Below are positions 11,101 to 26,100 of a stretch of 64,000 nt of DNA, piece after piece. Origin of the DNA: Sarcocystis neurona. Taxonomy: Eukaryota; Apicomplexa; Conoidasida; Eucoccidiorida; Sarcocystidae. Within the stretch, counting starts at the first letter, position 1. Each line of letters begins with the position of its first letter. The notes beneath the pieces are model-generated. The model was not told the origin of the DNA. It did not search any database and saw nothing but the letters and a program-made list of their open reading frames with translations. The position numbers and the translations under genes were made by a program. The stretch lies in contig KL647289.1 in assembly GCA_000727475.1 (NCBI GenBank), positions 5,810,776 through 5,874,775 of the forward strand. The letters run 5' to 3'.

Positions 11101-14100
11101 AGCAGCAGGAGCAACAGGGCTGCAGCAGCAAGGTGACAGCAGTCGATCGGAAAAGCAGAGGCGTGTCGGCGGCAACAGCAGCCGACGTGCAGCAAGAGAA
11201 GCCGCCACCACATCTGTGGGCGGCCCAGCGACAACTACGGCAGCCTCACAGTCGGAGTGGCCTCGGCAGCAAGAGCAGCATCGGCAGTTTGAGCGGGCGG
11301 CGTTGTGGCAGTAGCACCACCGCGCTTCGTCAGAAGCGGCAGGAGCACTTCACCAGTCGCAGCAACAGCACTGCCATACGAGCAGCAGCAGCGCTTCCAC
11401 TAGAGCAGCAGCGGCGCTTCGGTATCGGGCAGCATCCGCAGCAGGAGACTTTCGAAAGAAGCAGCTGCAGAGCATCGGCAGCAGCAGCCGTGGTGGTTTC
11501 AGAAGAAAATCAGCGACTCCCTCGGCTCAAAGGCAGCAGCAAGAGAGAGTACATCAATGCACACGTTTTCCTACGTACAAAAAGTGTATCTATTCAGCAA
11601 CGGGAGCCGCGCGAGAGAAACGGCAGCCACAGGAATATACGAGGGCACATGACAGTGAAGCGTTCGCCAGGACAGGAGAAAGCCAGCAAGCTTCAGCGCT
11701 GCAGCAGCAGCTGAGCCGCATATATCGCAGTACCGCAGACTGAATAGCGGCATCTGGAGCCACACAAGAACAGCTACCCACTGCACTACTCGTGCTGCTA
11801 AGTCGGCAAGTAGATTGTTCGTCTTCGCCTACACGGGTACTTCAATCCACAGGTCTCTACCACACTCGTCTCCGGTGTACGTACACTCGAGGCGGTATAT
11901 TACTGTTTCGAATCTCGGCTCGTTCACTTTTTTCTCTCTTCCCACACTAATACTACGCTACAGACACACTAACGGGAGTACAGTTACACGTAGGTGGTGT
12001 CTTCTTCTCTCGCTAAGTACGTCGGAGCACACTGGACACCGGTGTCCACATACGTGTACCCACGTGTCTATATATATATATATGTCTATATATATATATG
12101 TATATATGAGATAAGCGGGACACGTGCCGCCGTGCGCTGACGCACACTCAGAGTGTCCGTGTTCATATATATATATATATATATAGATACGTATTTATGT
12201 CCCATCCGTCCATACACACATGTACGTGTGGTGCAGTGACCTACGTGTACGCACTGGACAGATGTATGGAGACATCCAGAGAGACGTATATATGTATACA
12301 TATGTATATATATACACGTAGCCGCTCCAAGTGCGCGTCAGTGCATGGCTTTACGTATTCTAGATATCTTTCTTATATATGTGTAGGTCCTACCCCTCCG
12401 TAGATACACGTGTGTGTGTGTAGCAGCGACGTAGGTGTGTGCACTGCGACCGGTATATATGGACATCCAGAGCAACATATACAAACTCACAAGCGAAGTA
12501 GGTCTCTGTGCTACACACACTGCTGTTGCTGGAGCGATAGAGCTACACCGCTGGGTGAAGAGGGAGACAAACAGCAGGAAGCCTGCTGCTGTCGCGGCTT
12601 CTCCCCCCCTGCAGACCGCAGCCGAACGGGTGGCGCTCGCTCGGGTAGAACTGCGGAGCGCTACCCTCACGAGGTACTTTCCTGTCTTTTCAGCTACTGC
12701 TGTTCGCTTAAAGAATCAAGAAGCAGCCTATCTGGTCTCTACGCTTCTCTTCAAGTATGCTCTGCTGCTGCTGCTGATGCGCTCCCCGGCGCTCCAGGCG
12801 CGCCAAGCATCACGGCGGGTGCTTGGCCAGAAGCTCTTCTTGTACGAGCGCGGCTTCGGTGGAGAGAAGAAGCAAAAAAGCGAGCAACTTCACCGACACT
12901 TTGCCGTCTGCTTAGAATAGTGGTGCGTTTTCCCCCCGCGTCCTTCCTTGGGTGTTGCTCCTAATGCTGCTCCGGTTGCTCTTCGTCGTGCTGTGCAGGT
13001 ACACTCGACGGGTCGACGGTGCTGCGTGGCCACTGCTGCTGTTTCTAGTTGTACTGGCGCCGCTTCTTCTTCGTTCGCAGCTGTATTTGCTTCTGCGTCT
13101 GCTTCGGCTGCTGCGTCTGCCGCTGCTGCTCCTCCTCTTTCTCTTCGTTTCGCGCTGGCTGGTGCGGCTGCCACTCCCGACGATGCGAAGAATAGTAAGA
13201 AGGAAGTGTCTGTGAAAAGACTTGCCTCAGTTGCGGCTCAGCAGGATCCAGGCAGCGCACGATCGCCTCCACCACATCCGGCAGCACGTCCGGCGCCGCA
13301 TCCGGCATTCTGGGGTGTACGTACACCGGAGCCAAACGCACATCGTTTCTATGTTTATCACGCACAAGAAACGTCCCCTCGTCGCAGCACACAACGCGAT
13401 CCACGCGACGCTGTCTATGCAAGAACACAGCCTCCAAACTCACTATGAAGGCGGAGCTGAAAAAATCAATTTTTACTCACGCACCTGTGCAAGGAGGCGA
13501 TGCGGAGTGTACAGGCTTCTGCGTCCACGTATACTCAGCAGCAGAAGCACCAACTCTCTCTGACAACCTCCAGCGGCGCACAACCTACATTAGAAGGTTA
13601 CTACAAAGTAAAGACGCGATTTCATACACATATACACATAAATATATATAAATGAATAGACACATCTACAGACATCCTTTACCACACTAAAGCATACAAA
13701 CATCCGTACATACACACACACATATACATATATACATACATCAGTAATACTCACGTGCAGATATACACACGCATACACATAGGAATACACACGTACAGAT
13801 ATACACCCATACACATACATACACACACATACGTGCATACATACACACATACATACCACACATACATACCATACATACATACATATATACATAGACACAT
13901 ACACACATACATACGTACGTACAAACATACACACATATATAGACACATACGTAAACATATATATATATATATATATATGTACCTTTTAGTTTGTTTATGT
14001 AGATATATACTTGTACCTACACATTTGAATCGATGTGTCTCTCTCTCTGTGTATTCCTATCGATAATTCTACTCCTCCGTCTGTGCTACCCTACGTGTCC

Positions 14101-17100
14101 ATCCATCCACACACATATATTTATCTGCCTGCCTCTCTGTACACCTGTGTGCCTCACTATATCTGCGTGAAGGGATAGCTGGTCCCTACGTACGCAGGTG
14201 AGTTCTGCACCGACGGAAAATCCGCCAGACACTTGCTCCGCGTGCACTATAGAAGTACGCGTCTCGCATCTACGTGTACGACGTCCCCGGTGGTGGGGGG
14301 CGAGGCGAATTTATCGCGTACATACACGTGTGGGGGGGCTTCACATACGCGCAGATGTGTGCCCTGGAAGAACAGAACAGACAGCAAGAGGAAGGCGACA
14401 AACAGGGACGGACGAGAGCCTGCGAGGAGGCGAACAAAACGAAAGTGCGACGAAGGGCGGCCTCCCAGAAGGCAGAAGAAGAAGAGACACGAACAGAGGA
14501 CCGGGAGCGGCGCGCAGCCCCCGGCAAAAAGTGGCGGAATGCTGGGGGAAACCGAGGAACAGATGGGCAGCAATGTGCAGAGAGACAGAAGCGAAGGCGA
14601 GCCCAAGAAGAGGAAGTCAGAGCGAGCGGGGTGACGGACAGAGACGGGGAGACGGCGAGACACACGTGACACGCACAACGCAGGGGAGACACGTACAGGG
14701 AGTCGACGTGAGCGTGACCCAGTACCTCTACTTTATTATATGTGATAGGCGGTCAATACAGGCCGCAGACGATCTGATTTAATACGAAGAAAGACGCTTT
14801 CGTTGATCCCGCCAGCTACTATATACATGCAGACAGCTACTCACGCACGCATCCCTACTTACACAAATATACATATCGTACATACAGACAGCGGGTGAGA
14901 TAGATTGATGCCGTGTAGGTGAAATACATATAAATATTTATGTATCAAAGACAACATGGGGCTGCTGCGAGAGTCAGAAGACGTCTACCGACCCAGCCAC
15001 CTGCACAGAAAAAGCAGACGCTCAGGTGGTACATGCACAGATCTCCATACGAAGTGATACAGAAGGACACAAAACGAACAAACTCCCACTCGTCGCTTTC
15101 CTCCTCATCTTCCCGAGGACGCCTCACGACTACACGCAGCAGATATTTTACAGAGAGCTGAACAGAGAAACGCAGGACGCACACGCTCTCGTCACTCTAT
15201 TTTCTCCTCGTCTTCCCTGGTACGCCTCAGATAATATCACATACAGCTAGACAGCAGTCACGGGCTACTCCTTCCTTCACTGCTCTGATGCGCAGGGCGC
15301 AGCTTCATCAACGAAAGACACTCGACCCTGCAGCTGCAAGGTACTGCGACAAGCCACCGGCGGCAGCTGCAGCACGCACGAGGCAGCAGCAGCACGCACG
15401 AGGCAGCAGCAGCACGCACGAGGCAGCAGCAGCACGCACGAGGCAGCAGCAGAAGGCAGCACCAGCAATACCAGCAGCAGAAGGCAATCCCACCAACAGC
15501 AGCAGCAAAAGGCAATCCCACCAACAGCAGCAGAAGGTCGTGCCAGCAATCGCAGCAGCCGAAGAAAATACCAGGAACAGCAGCAGCAGCTTGCAGCAGC
15601 AGGTGCACGAGAAGGCGCGAGCAGAAAATCTACATCTACATACATACCTCTACAAATGCAGCTTCATATGTGTATATTCGTCCTACGTATTACGACTATG
15701 TACGCAAAAACGCGCAAATAAATAAGTGCTTAGATAGCCAGTCATCTCCTGATGGCACCGGCTACTGCTGTGGGTTCTTCGACGGCCTGGCTCACCTCAA
15801 CACCAGATACATGAGCGTGGAGAGTGCTGCTGTGGAAACTTCGGGATGCAGTTCTGTAGCCCTGCACAGCAGCAGAGGAGAGAAAGCGGCAAGAGGTAGG
15901 ACCGTTTTGGCCTGCAGGTTGGGGAGAGTACGGGTGCGGGGGCCCGAAGAAATGACAGGGATGAAGCTCTCTGCGAAGCCCCGGCATGTACAGGCAGACG
16001 CCGCTGCTGCCGGTGCTTGTGGGGAAATCAAAGAAGGGCAACCACATCCTACCCCCCGGTAATATTACCCACGAGCAGCAGCAGCAACAGCAGCAAGGAG
16101 GCAGCAGTTTGACTGAGATGCGTGTGTGTCTTAGCAAGTCCCCCGCCTGACGCAAGAGCACAAACGTCGTCTGTGCCTGTGAGAGGCGACTGCTTGAACA
16201 GCAAGTACCCACTCCTGGAACAAACAAAAAGACGAAGACACCGCCGAAGCAGCACCCCCCTGAAGAAGCCGCTTGCGACGGGGATGCGCGGGGAGTCACC
16301 GAGGAAACGACGTTCTCGTGTGCAGGAAGATAGCACACAAAACGACGCATGCAAAAATTTCTCACACAGAGGGTCTACGTGGGTTTTTCATCCCCACAGC
16401 CTTTTTCCCTTCCCTCTCTCTTCACAGATAAAAGAAGCCTTCGGACGCGTCCGCGCGCCACGCCGAGTCAAAAAGAGGGCGCTCTTCACAAAATCCGTTT
16501 GTCGTGTTGCTCTCTCCCCCTCTCTCGTTGTGGCTCTGTAATACCCACATATAAATTTATCTGCACATATATACACATATATATATATATGTGTAAGAAC
16601 AGCATCCGTACCCGTCAGCATATACGCGTATGTGAGGCACGCAGGCAGGACGATAGGACAGATGGGAGAACGGCCGGCGAGACGAGGAGGGCGCGGGAAA
16701 GCCACACGACGGTTTCGAATAATTCCACACTTGCTTGCACATCTGTATAAGAAGCCTGCCCGCGTCCACATGCATGCGTATCCCTACATATGTAATCTTC
16801 TCCTAAAATAGAAAATTCACTTTAAGTTCAAAACTGCCGTTACAGTAGTGAAGTAGCTGTAGCGAGAGCGGATGCATTTTTGCGTCTCTTGCGTCGTCAT
16901 CCATACGTGGACGCACGCCACGGCCTAGTACAAGCACAGAGGCATACGAACATACACACACCTACACATGTATGTGTATATATACATATATGTATTGTTG
17001 CATGTAAAGGCTAAACGGACGAGCACACGTATACGCATATACGCACAGGCGTAGTTGTGTGTGGTGGACTGCCCACACTTCCCCTCTCATCTTTCTCTGT

Positions 17101-20100
17101 ACGTGTGCAAAGCGACGCATGCAAGAAAAGGGCAGAGAGACAGAGACAGAGAGATAGCGGCGTCTGTGCAGCTACTTGCACGTGCCCTCTGCACACCACG
17201 CCTGAAATATATATGTGTGTATATCACACATATCTATATACGTTGCAAGAAGCGCAAGGCCTTAGAGCTCGAGACGCGTTTGTATGTTCCACGTACACAA
17301 GCATGCGGGGACCTCACGGAGATATCTTTACAGGTATATACGGATATACACATATCCACGAATTTGTGTACAGAGAGAGAGGAAGAGGAAAGGAGAGAGA
17401 GGAAGGCCCAAAAGGACTCTCCTCCGTGTACGGAAAGGACGTTACTTGGCAATTCTGCCCATGGCTCGTACGAAGAGAGGCATGTGGGAGCCCGCGAGCC
17501 GCGCAAGAATGATTTTGCTGCTGCTTCGCCACTCCGCGTGCAGCGTCAAAGCGAAAGTCACTGCGATGAACTGACAAAGGAACGCTTCGTCCTGCAAGAC
17601 AAACACAACACACAGCAGAAAGCGACGCGCCGCGCTAGGTACACAGACATCTATGTACAGACGCACACGCATATATACATATATATATGTAGATACACAT
17701 ATGCTTAGACAGAGAGAGACGGACAGACACAGAGAGAAAGACAGAGGGAAGGGGTGAGGGAGAGACGAACTAATATAGACGCATGTATGTATTTATACCC
17801 TAATACATATTTGTATATGTATGTACCCGTCGCAGAGATACCGGTAGAGGAGAAGACAGGCACACGCGAAGAGGAAGGCGAAGAGGGATGATGGAAGGAG
17901 GTTAACACTTCGTTGGACAAGGCGGGGAAATCTCACCCGTGACCTCCCAACGCGCCGGCCTGCGCGCACGTCGTAAATCGAAAGACAGCTCTATATACTG
18001 ACGGTTGATTTACACAGGTGTGTGTGTGTGTGCATGTACACACATGTATGTATACACACATACATATATGCAACTGCACATGGGTATACACCTACCCATT
18101 TATATGGATACGACATTTAGCGACGGTTGATCTGTACATGTATACATATGTATATATGTGTCTGTACGTATACACATGTATGCATACACATGCATGGATA
18201 CACATGTATGTATACGCTTGTACGTATAAACGGGTATGTATACACATACATATATGCAACTGCACACAGGTATGCATCTTCCCATTTATACATATATATG
18301 ACATCGTTCTACTGCCATATATGGACAGATATTTATAAGACAAACAGAAGAAGTGCGCACATGACTCCTCGCATATACATTCGTTTATACGTCCACACTT
18401 ACATATATATATATATATATACGTGTAGAATTATTTATATACTGCGATTTACAAGCGTATATCTTGTTATGTGCTGGTGCAAGAGTCAAAGCCGTCGAGA
18501 CAGGCAGGTAGCTGCTTACCGGCTCGAGTGGCCCGTCGTGGACCGTTGCCACCAGGAGCTTGTCTGCGAAGTTCCGCGGCAGGTAGCGGTCCATCACCAG
18601 CGCGATTTCTGAGCAATACAACAGCAGCAGCAGCAGCAGCAAAAGAGATCAGTAGCAGCAACAGACAGCGGCAGCAGTGGCAACGCCCACAAGCAGCCAT
18701 AGGGACGACAGCCGGGCAGTTCGCCCCTGCTGCAAAAGAGACAAAATGCGCGCAGAGCAGCAGCCTTGTGCGTCGGTCCGGAGCAGCGACGGAGGCAACA
18801 ACAGAAGCAGCAGCAGCAGTCCCAAGAGAACCGAGAGGCCAACATACGAAGGGACCGCCAGTCAGCAGCAGGCATGGCGCAACCAACAGCAGCAGCGGCA
18901 GCGGCAGTTTCGTCGGACACGTGCAGCGAGGGAGTCGGCAGCACAGCAGCACGGCCTCAGCAGCAGCTGCGGTAGGAGCGCACGTCTGGCGTCTGTCTCT
19001 TTGCAATGGCGCAGCGGCAGCAGAAACAGCAGCAGCATCAGGACCAGTTCCTCGGCTGGCGGTTAACGCACCAAGACAGCAGCAGCAGCACCGCTGTTAG
19101 CAACGGCCGCAGCAGCTCACACATGAGTCAGCTCTCTCTTCACAACAGCAGCAGCACCAATCGCAGTTGCAGCGCCCGCGAATCCAGCACCACGTACGCA
19201 GCAGCACCACGTTCGCAGCCTGAACGTAGCATGCGTTCCGGCAGCCGCTATACAAAATACATTCCCCCTTCCGTCTGGTACAAAGTGGGAAAGACGCTTC
19301 CTGTCATATAAATATATATACTACATATGTCTGCGTGTATATATGTGTGCATATTCCCATATATACGTATATATATATATATCTATGTATGCGTCTATGT
19401 GTATATGAACACATACGTATGAGTGTATCCCCGCAGCGATGCTTATCTGTGTTTGTCGTACACTTCTCTGCGCATGCGTACATATGAATGTGTTTTGTGT
19501 GTACTCGTATGCACTTGTGTCCCCATTGATATATGCATATACATGTGCATGCATTAGCATATATATATATATACACTTGATAGCTACACCCTGCGGTTGG
19601 AAGAAGTCGTTGCCCCGCTGAAGCGCAGCAACAGCGCAGGAGTGAAGTTGTAAGTCATCTAACGGAGACACTATCTCTCCGTAGACAAGCGGGCTCGCTC
19701 CAGGTACGCATGCGCTGCCAGGTGTGTGAACTCCGTTTCTCTGTTGCCGCGTATATATATATATATATATACCCGGTAGCGCCCGCGCATCGGTAGTTCC
19801 GGGTGGACTCATACCCATGTGCCTGCACCTACGTAGAGCTTGATATTCCTCGTCTTTATACGCTTGCCTGTGGCTACGACTCACAGCGCCGGACACGCGT
19901 GCGGGTATGTGTATATATCATTATCATCTCTACGTCTCTCTAGACATCGGTACGCATAACACACAGACACACACATACGTATATATACGTGTATCTGAAG
20001 CAGTACCATACACGTCTCTATTACTATACATACACTTGCACGGCGTTATTTCTTCTATATGCCAGCTCGATCTACAGCTATAATTCCTACAGCCCTTGCT

Positions 20101-23100
20101 TCGTGTTGGTACTGCTGTCACCCAAGGGCGCGTCTCTCTTGCGTGAGAATGGCAGGAGAGCGACCGCGCAGCAGCCGGCGGCTTGCAGAAGAGCAGAGGA
20201 GCAGCAGCGCAGCGCAGCCGCTCGCGACGGGTAGTACAAAAAAAGACAGCCGTGCTGCAGAGCCCGCTGCATGTTAATTAGGCAGCAAGTGTCCTGCTGC
20301 AGCAGCTCTCTCACCCGCACTCGCCTCTAAAGTACAGTCCCCCCCTTCTCACTCTCAGTGCTATTTCAGGTGCTTGCAGCGACAGCCTGCTGCTGCTGGT
20401 GGTACCGCTGCTGCGCCCAACCGCGCCGGCGGCGGGTTCCGCTGCGCGAGGAAGTCTGCTCGTGTTGCCTGCGTTCCTCTCTGTGCCACTGTGTCACATA
20501 CGCCTCGCGCGCAGCTTTTCTGCTATCTACGCAGATCATTCTCCTGCTGTTCCTGCAGTGTTGCTACTGCTCCTTCTGCTGCTTTTTACCACCTTCACGC
20601 TCGGGAGACTGCGTTGCTGCTGCTCCCGTTGCTTCTGCTGCGCCCTCCCTTCGCCTGTCCTTCCACCTGTCCGCCTCCCATTGCTGCTGCGCTGCTGTTT
20701 CTCCTTCTGCGTCGCCGTCCCTACAGCGGCGGTGCACACCCAGAGAAAAGGTGCTGCAACTGCTGCTCTGTTGGCGTTTCTTCCACATTCACATGCATGC
20801 AGGCGCTTGCTGCTGCAAGTACGGTTGCCACAGAAATTTCTTGTGCGAAAAACAGAGATTTACAAAGAATCGGACGCTCCCATTCATCCTAAGGCAGCAG
20901 CTGCTGCTCTTGTTCTACGTTCTATCGATACTACTGCGTTGTTTCTCGCGCCTGCTGCTGCTGCGTCTGCTTTTCGTATTCCAGCGGCATCTACTGTTGC
21001 TGCTGCTGCTAGCTTGGCTTCTGTTTCTGCTTCTCCGCCTGTTGCTGCTTTGCGGCTGCTGCTGTTGGTGCTTTTGCTGCTGCTGCTGCCGTTCTCACCG
21101 CGAGTGAAGAGACATGCAGGTTGCCACGTGATGCCCAGTCCCAGCGCAAAAAGTTCGATACAGAGCAGAGCGGCAGGAAGATTGTTGCCTGCTGTGACAG
21201 TCGCGGCTGCGCCGCCGCTACCGCCGCGAAGCTGACCGGTCGTCGAGCTGCTAGTGAAGAAGTCATCTGCTACAGCGAAGCCTTCCCCCCCCCCGGCTGC
21301 CGCTCTGCCGCCGGCAGCACCAGGAGCTGCCGCAGTGAGGAACGTCAGCGCGAGCTGGTGGCCCGTAAGCGCCGCGACGTTCACGCTCCCGACTGCAACA
21401 GCCGCAGCAGCCACGGCACCTTCCACCGCTCTTTAACCAGACGCAGTAGCACAGCAGCACCAGTGCCAATTGCTCGCAGCACTTCACCCAGCAACAGTGA
21501 CAGCAGCTCGCAGCACCTCAGCCGGGAGCAGCACTACCGATATTGTCTACCAAAGCTTTGACCAGCAGTAGCAAAGCAGGCGCAATCGCAGCAGCTAGCA
21601 GCACTTCAGCTGGCGGCCGCATTCCAGCATCAAGGTCGTCGTAGAGCAGCCGCAGTCTCACGCTCCGTCGCACAAGCGAAGCAGCACCCCCACCACCATC
21701 AGCAGCACCACAAGGAGCAGCAGCACTCCGAACCGAAGCAGGCGATGCAGGGGCACAAACGGAGACATAGTAGAACGCATGCGCCACTAGCGGCAGCGGC
21801 CGCCACACGGCGACTCCAGCTCCGATGCTGTCGTAGCAGCCCGGTCGGAGCGCAAGATTTGGACTGTAATGCAACACGCGAGGGAAGCACGAACAGCGGT
21901 GGCCGACGCAGCGCGGTGCCAACACAAGAAGCAGGCTGGGGCTTAGCAGCAGCAGCAACCGGCGAATGAGGGACAGCAAAAGAGGTCGAGCAGCAAGAAG
22001 ACGCGAAGCAGCAGTAGCACCGGGAACAGAAGCAGTAGAAAAAGAAGCAGCAGCAGAAGCAGACAGCGAAACCGGGCAGCAACAGTAGCACGTAAGGAAG
22101 GAGAACAAGCAGCACGAGCAGAAGGACGTCGAAACGAGTGGGCCGCCGAGTAACTGGGGCCGCTGCTGCAGCAGAAGAAAGTGCGCAAGCTCCTCACCGT
22201 CTCCGAACGCAGAGAAGAAACATCGACACTTTCTGCGTTCTGCTAAGCTTCCTCTCAACGTGCGCACGTGTAAACGCAACGTCCTCCCGCTGAAACTGAC
22301 GCTGCCCCAGCAGCAGCAGCAGGAGAAGCAGGCGTGCTGCAGCATACAGACACGTGTGAGGAAGATCTATATACGAAAAGCTATACACATATAACCACGG
22401 GTACAGATACAGGAGAGAGAGTTGAAATAGCGACGGATACACATATACACACGCGACGCACTGTAGCTGAGGCCAGGTCGTTCGTAAAGCATCAGCGCCA
22501 GCAGCGCCAGAGCAGCTTCTTCGTCTCGTCGACTCCTCGCCGAAGCGCCTTCTCCGTCGCTGTCCTGGCGCGAGAAAACATAGAGAGACAGAAACGGCCA
22601 CCAGGTGGCCACCACTGCACGCCACAACGCGGCCCGCGCTTCTTTTCTCACGCCTCGAGCGGCACTTCTTTAATACCTCTTTGTGGCTATATACGTATAA
22701 CCACGTATTCACGTACACATACGTACATATGCAGGCATAAACGTTAACTCAATACGACAAGGAATACACGCACACTCAACACGTTTACAAAGTACTAATT
22801 AAATATATATAGAGAGAGGGGGAGATATAGATAAGAGACATAAAGATAGATAGATATAGGCAGATAAAGGTAGACAGATAGACATAGATAGAGAAAGATA
22901 GATATAGATAGATATAGGTAGAGAGATACAGAGAGGTACATGGATACGGACAGATAGATAAATGTAGCTAGATAGATGGACATAGATGCAGAGAGATAGA
23001 GAGGTACACGAATATAGGTACATAGGTTGATGTGGATCAATATAGGTCGAGACATATACGTAGGTACGTAGATATAGACAGATAGATAAATAGACATAGA

Positions 23101-26100
23101 TGGATAGACAGACATAGATAGACAGACACAGACAGGCAGATAGATGTGGCCGTGCAACGTATGTGTCGACACATAGTCAGTTTACGTACGAGCACGTATG
23201 AGATCGTAGGAGGATCGTAAGGAGGGATGGAGAGATGCGACCGTTTTTACAGGCACACGTGATGAGCAGTAAGATAGAGAGATACACACGAAAGAGCCCT
23301 AGCTATATTTATGCAAGTGTATACTTGTAAGAGAGAATCCCACTGATACACATATACACATACATGTATAGTTGTGAACGCTATACATATATAGAGAGAG
23401 AGACAGATAGATAGGTGGACAGATAGGTATAGATATACATACACGTACATATGTGTAATTGTGAGAGGGAACCCTAGCTATATACCTAAAGATATACACA
23501 CAGACACATATACCTACAGCGCACGCTCGACGTGAAAGCGACGTCTACACAGATAGGTAAAGGTCGCTTGTAGAGGCCGAGAGCTGCAGCGCTTCAAAAG
23601 ACGTCTGTAAGCATACGTAGAAAAACGACACGTCCAAAGAGACAGACAGAAGGCGGTTAGACAGCTGCATAGAGCCACGGGAGACGCACGCATAGAGAGA
23701 CGCACGCATGCAGAAAATAGGCATATAAATATAGGGACGCACGCGTGGTGGACGCCGAGAGACAGTCCTATAGCTGACAGCAAGATGGTGAAGTATGAAG
23801 GGAAGACAGACGCAGCAGGGGATATTGGAGGCAGACAGAGACACAGAGACGGGGAGACGCGGACATTCGAAGGCCAGGAAGACACGCACGTCGCTAGCGA
23901 AATAGAGAGAAAGGCCCACGTCGTGAGATGTGTATAGAGAGGCAGACGGATAAGTGAGACGCCGGGGATCACGGAAAGGGGGTCTTCTAGCGAGGCACAG
24001 AGGCAGCAACACGGCGATCAGTTGCACGAAAGCCGTTGTGCGTCTCCAGGTGTTTTTTTCTGTGGAGCATGCAGAGACCAGAAAGAAACCCGTCGCACTT
24101 CGGAAGCAGCAAAAGGAGCAGCAGCCGAAGCAGCGGCAGCTGTGGAAGGGAAGTCGCAGCGGCAGCAGCCGTACCAGGCGCACGACTAGCTGCCGCACGG
24201 CCGCAGCAGTGATAGCAGTGGTAGCAGCAGCACCATCAGCAGCGGCAATAACAGAGCTGTCGGTGTCAGCAGCAGGAACAGCAGCAGCACTTTGGGGGGC
24301 ATGCGGATAAAACGGCAGGGCAACAAGGGATCGCAGCATCCGGAGAGAGAGAGAGAGACTGCGTACATCCGGAGCAGCAAAAGAGGGAAGGAAGCCAACG
24401 ACAGCAACCGGAGCCGCATGGAAAAGATTGCTGCACGCTTGTTGTGACTGCTGCTGCTGCTCCTCCTGCTTCGCTGCAGCAGCGGCAGACACAGGGACGG
24501 ATTCCTCGGAGTCCTCCCAAAAGAACGCACTGGAAAAGTAGGCTTCACCGCGACGGGCAGCGGCAGACGCCGCAGCTTCTGCGGCAGCTGCGGCTGCTCT
24601 TGCTGCTGCCGCGCCGTTGCTGCCGTTGTTTCCTCGGCCTGCAGCACGTTTTTCCTCCGCAGAGAGCCTTCGGCATCGGCGGGCAAGCAGCAGCAGGGCA
24701 GCGTCCACGTACTGCAGCAGGTGTTGCTCTGGCATGGAGCAGATCACGCGACGCAAGAACTGACATATCCCCAGGTGTACATATACTGCATTTGAGCGAC
24801 TTTTTGGCGGCTCCTCCCCCTCCATCCTTCCTACGTTGCTGCTGCTGCAAGCAGCGAGTCCTCTCTCCCCTACAAACTGCGCGGCGGGAAGGCGCTGCTG
24901 GTGAAGCTGCGTGTGCCGTTGCTGCTGCTGCCACGCGAGCGCCTGGTACGGCCGCATCAGCCACTGCATTAGCACCCACAGCGACGGCCACACGCAAGAC
25001 CCCACAGCGGACTTCGTCTTCAGCGGCAGCAGTCCTGTCTCGTCTCCTGCTACGTCGTCGCTTCCGTCCTCTGCAGCCGCAGGATGGCGGACAAAGAGAA
25101 GAGCATCAGCGCCGACGGACGAGTTTTGGGCTGCACCTGCAGCGTCAGTCACGTCTCTGACAGCAGCATCCTCACAAGCAGAGGCAGTGGTTTGCGCAGC
25201 AGCAGAAGCCGTAGGAAATTTGCGCGGAGACTGCTGCTGCTGGGGTACAAAGCACGTCTCTGGTAACAAAGGCAGGAGACTCAGAAAGAAAGCTTCAAGC
25301 GCTGCGTCGGCGAAAGCAGCAGTGGCTGCTGTAGCTGCGTTCGCTACTCGTTGCAACTGGGCTTTGCTGCAGCGCAGGCCGTAGCTGCTGCTGGTCAAAG
25401 CTGTAGCAGCGGCAGCAGCAGGTGAGAGACTACGCGCAGCAGCAAGCAAAGAAACAAAGGCAAGAGCCATGCTGCACGCGGTCGAGGGAGAGCAAATGAC
25501 AGCAGCTGACATCCGCAGCATATCCGCGCAAGACGGCGCACTCAGAACCAGATCAGCAGGGCACACAGCAGCAGCGGCAGCAGCACACAGACGAACCCAC
25601 GACAACGCTGCGGCAGGTTGTGCACCACTTTGTCTGCGGGTGGTGCTGCTGCTCTGCGCCGGTGTGTTGTCCTCTTGGGTATCGCCCGATAATGACAGGC
25701 GTTCTAGCTCTTGCTTGCCAGCTGCAGCTGCTGCAGTGCTGCTGCTGCTGCTGCTTGTCTGTTGGACCACCCACACGGTGCGCTCGCCGCCTCGGGCATG
25801 CGAGCGCTTGCCGCCGAAGAGCGGCAGCAGCAGCAGGCCCTCAGATCCTCCTGCTGCTGGTGCTGTCCGCGTAGCATCTGCTGCTGCAGCTGTTCGCGCG
25901 TCTGCCTTTGTGCTGGCTTGCACAGCGGCAGCCTCGCCATCGCGCAGACTTCGTGGCGTCTCCTCCTGCTGCTGCTGCTGCAAGGACGCCGCGCCTTGCG
26001 TGGGAAGAGCAGCGACGGCCGCAGCAGTCCCGTAGACAGTATCGAGAGCATCCCACACGTGTGCGTCCGCAGCAGCAAGGACAGCGCGCGCCGCAGCAGG

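Larger units (their letters stand above)
8392..11720. repeat. CAG/CTG-rich introns of the WDR7-like gene
   Basis: Between the C-terminal exons the plus strand is dense in CAG, GCA and AGC triplets, such as at 8395-8720, 9390-9540, 9715-10080 and 10950-11540. On the transcribed strand this is CTG/TGC. Long Gln/Ser/Ala frames on the plus strand here are by-products of the triplets and lack the conserved motifs seen on the minus strand. Confidence 0.85.

Noticed and set aside
12410..12964. Plus-strand frames of 161 and 184 codons in the WDR7 interval
   Set aside because: They lie antisense in the middle of the giant gene, lack recognisable motifs and are not supported by splice signals.
13630..13980. 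Tyr/His/Ile-rich frames in microsatellite DNA
   Set aside because: They are translations of acata/TA repeats in both strands and have no protein character.
15360..15460. CRISPR-like array of direct repeats
   Set aside because: The four 20-bp copies are directly adjacent without spacers and consist of CAG-type sequence in a eukaryotic intron.
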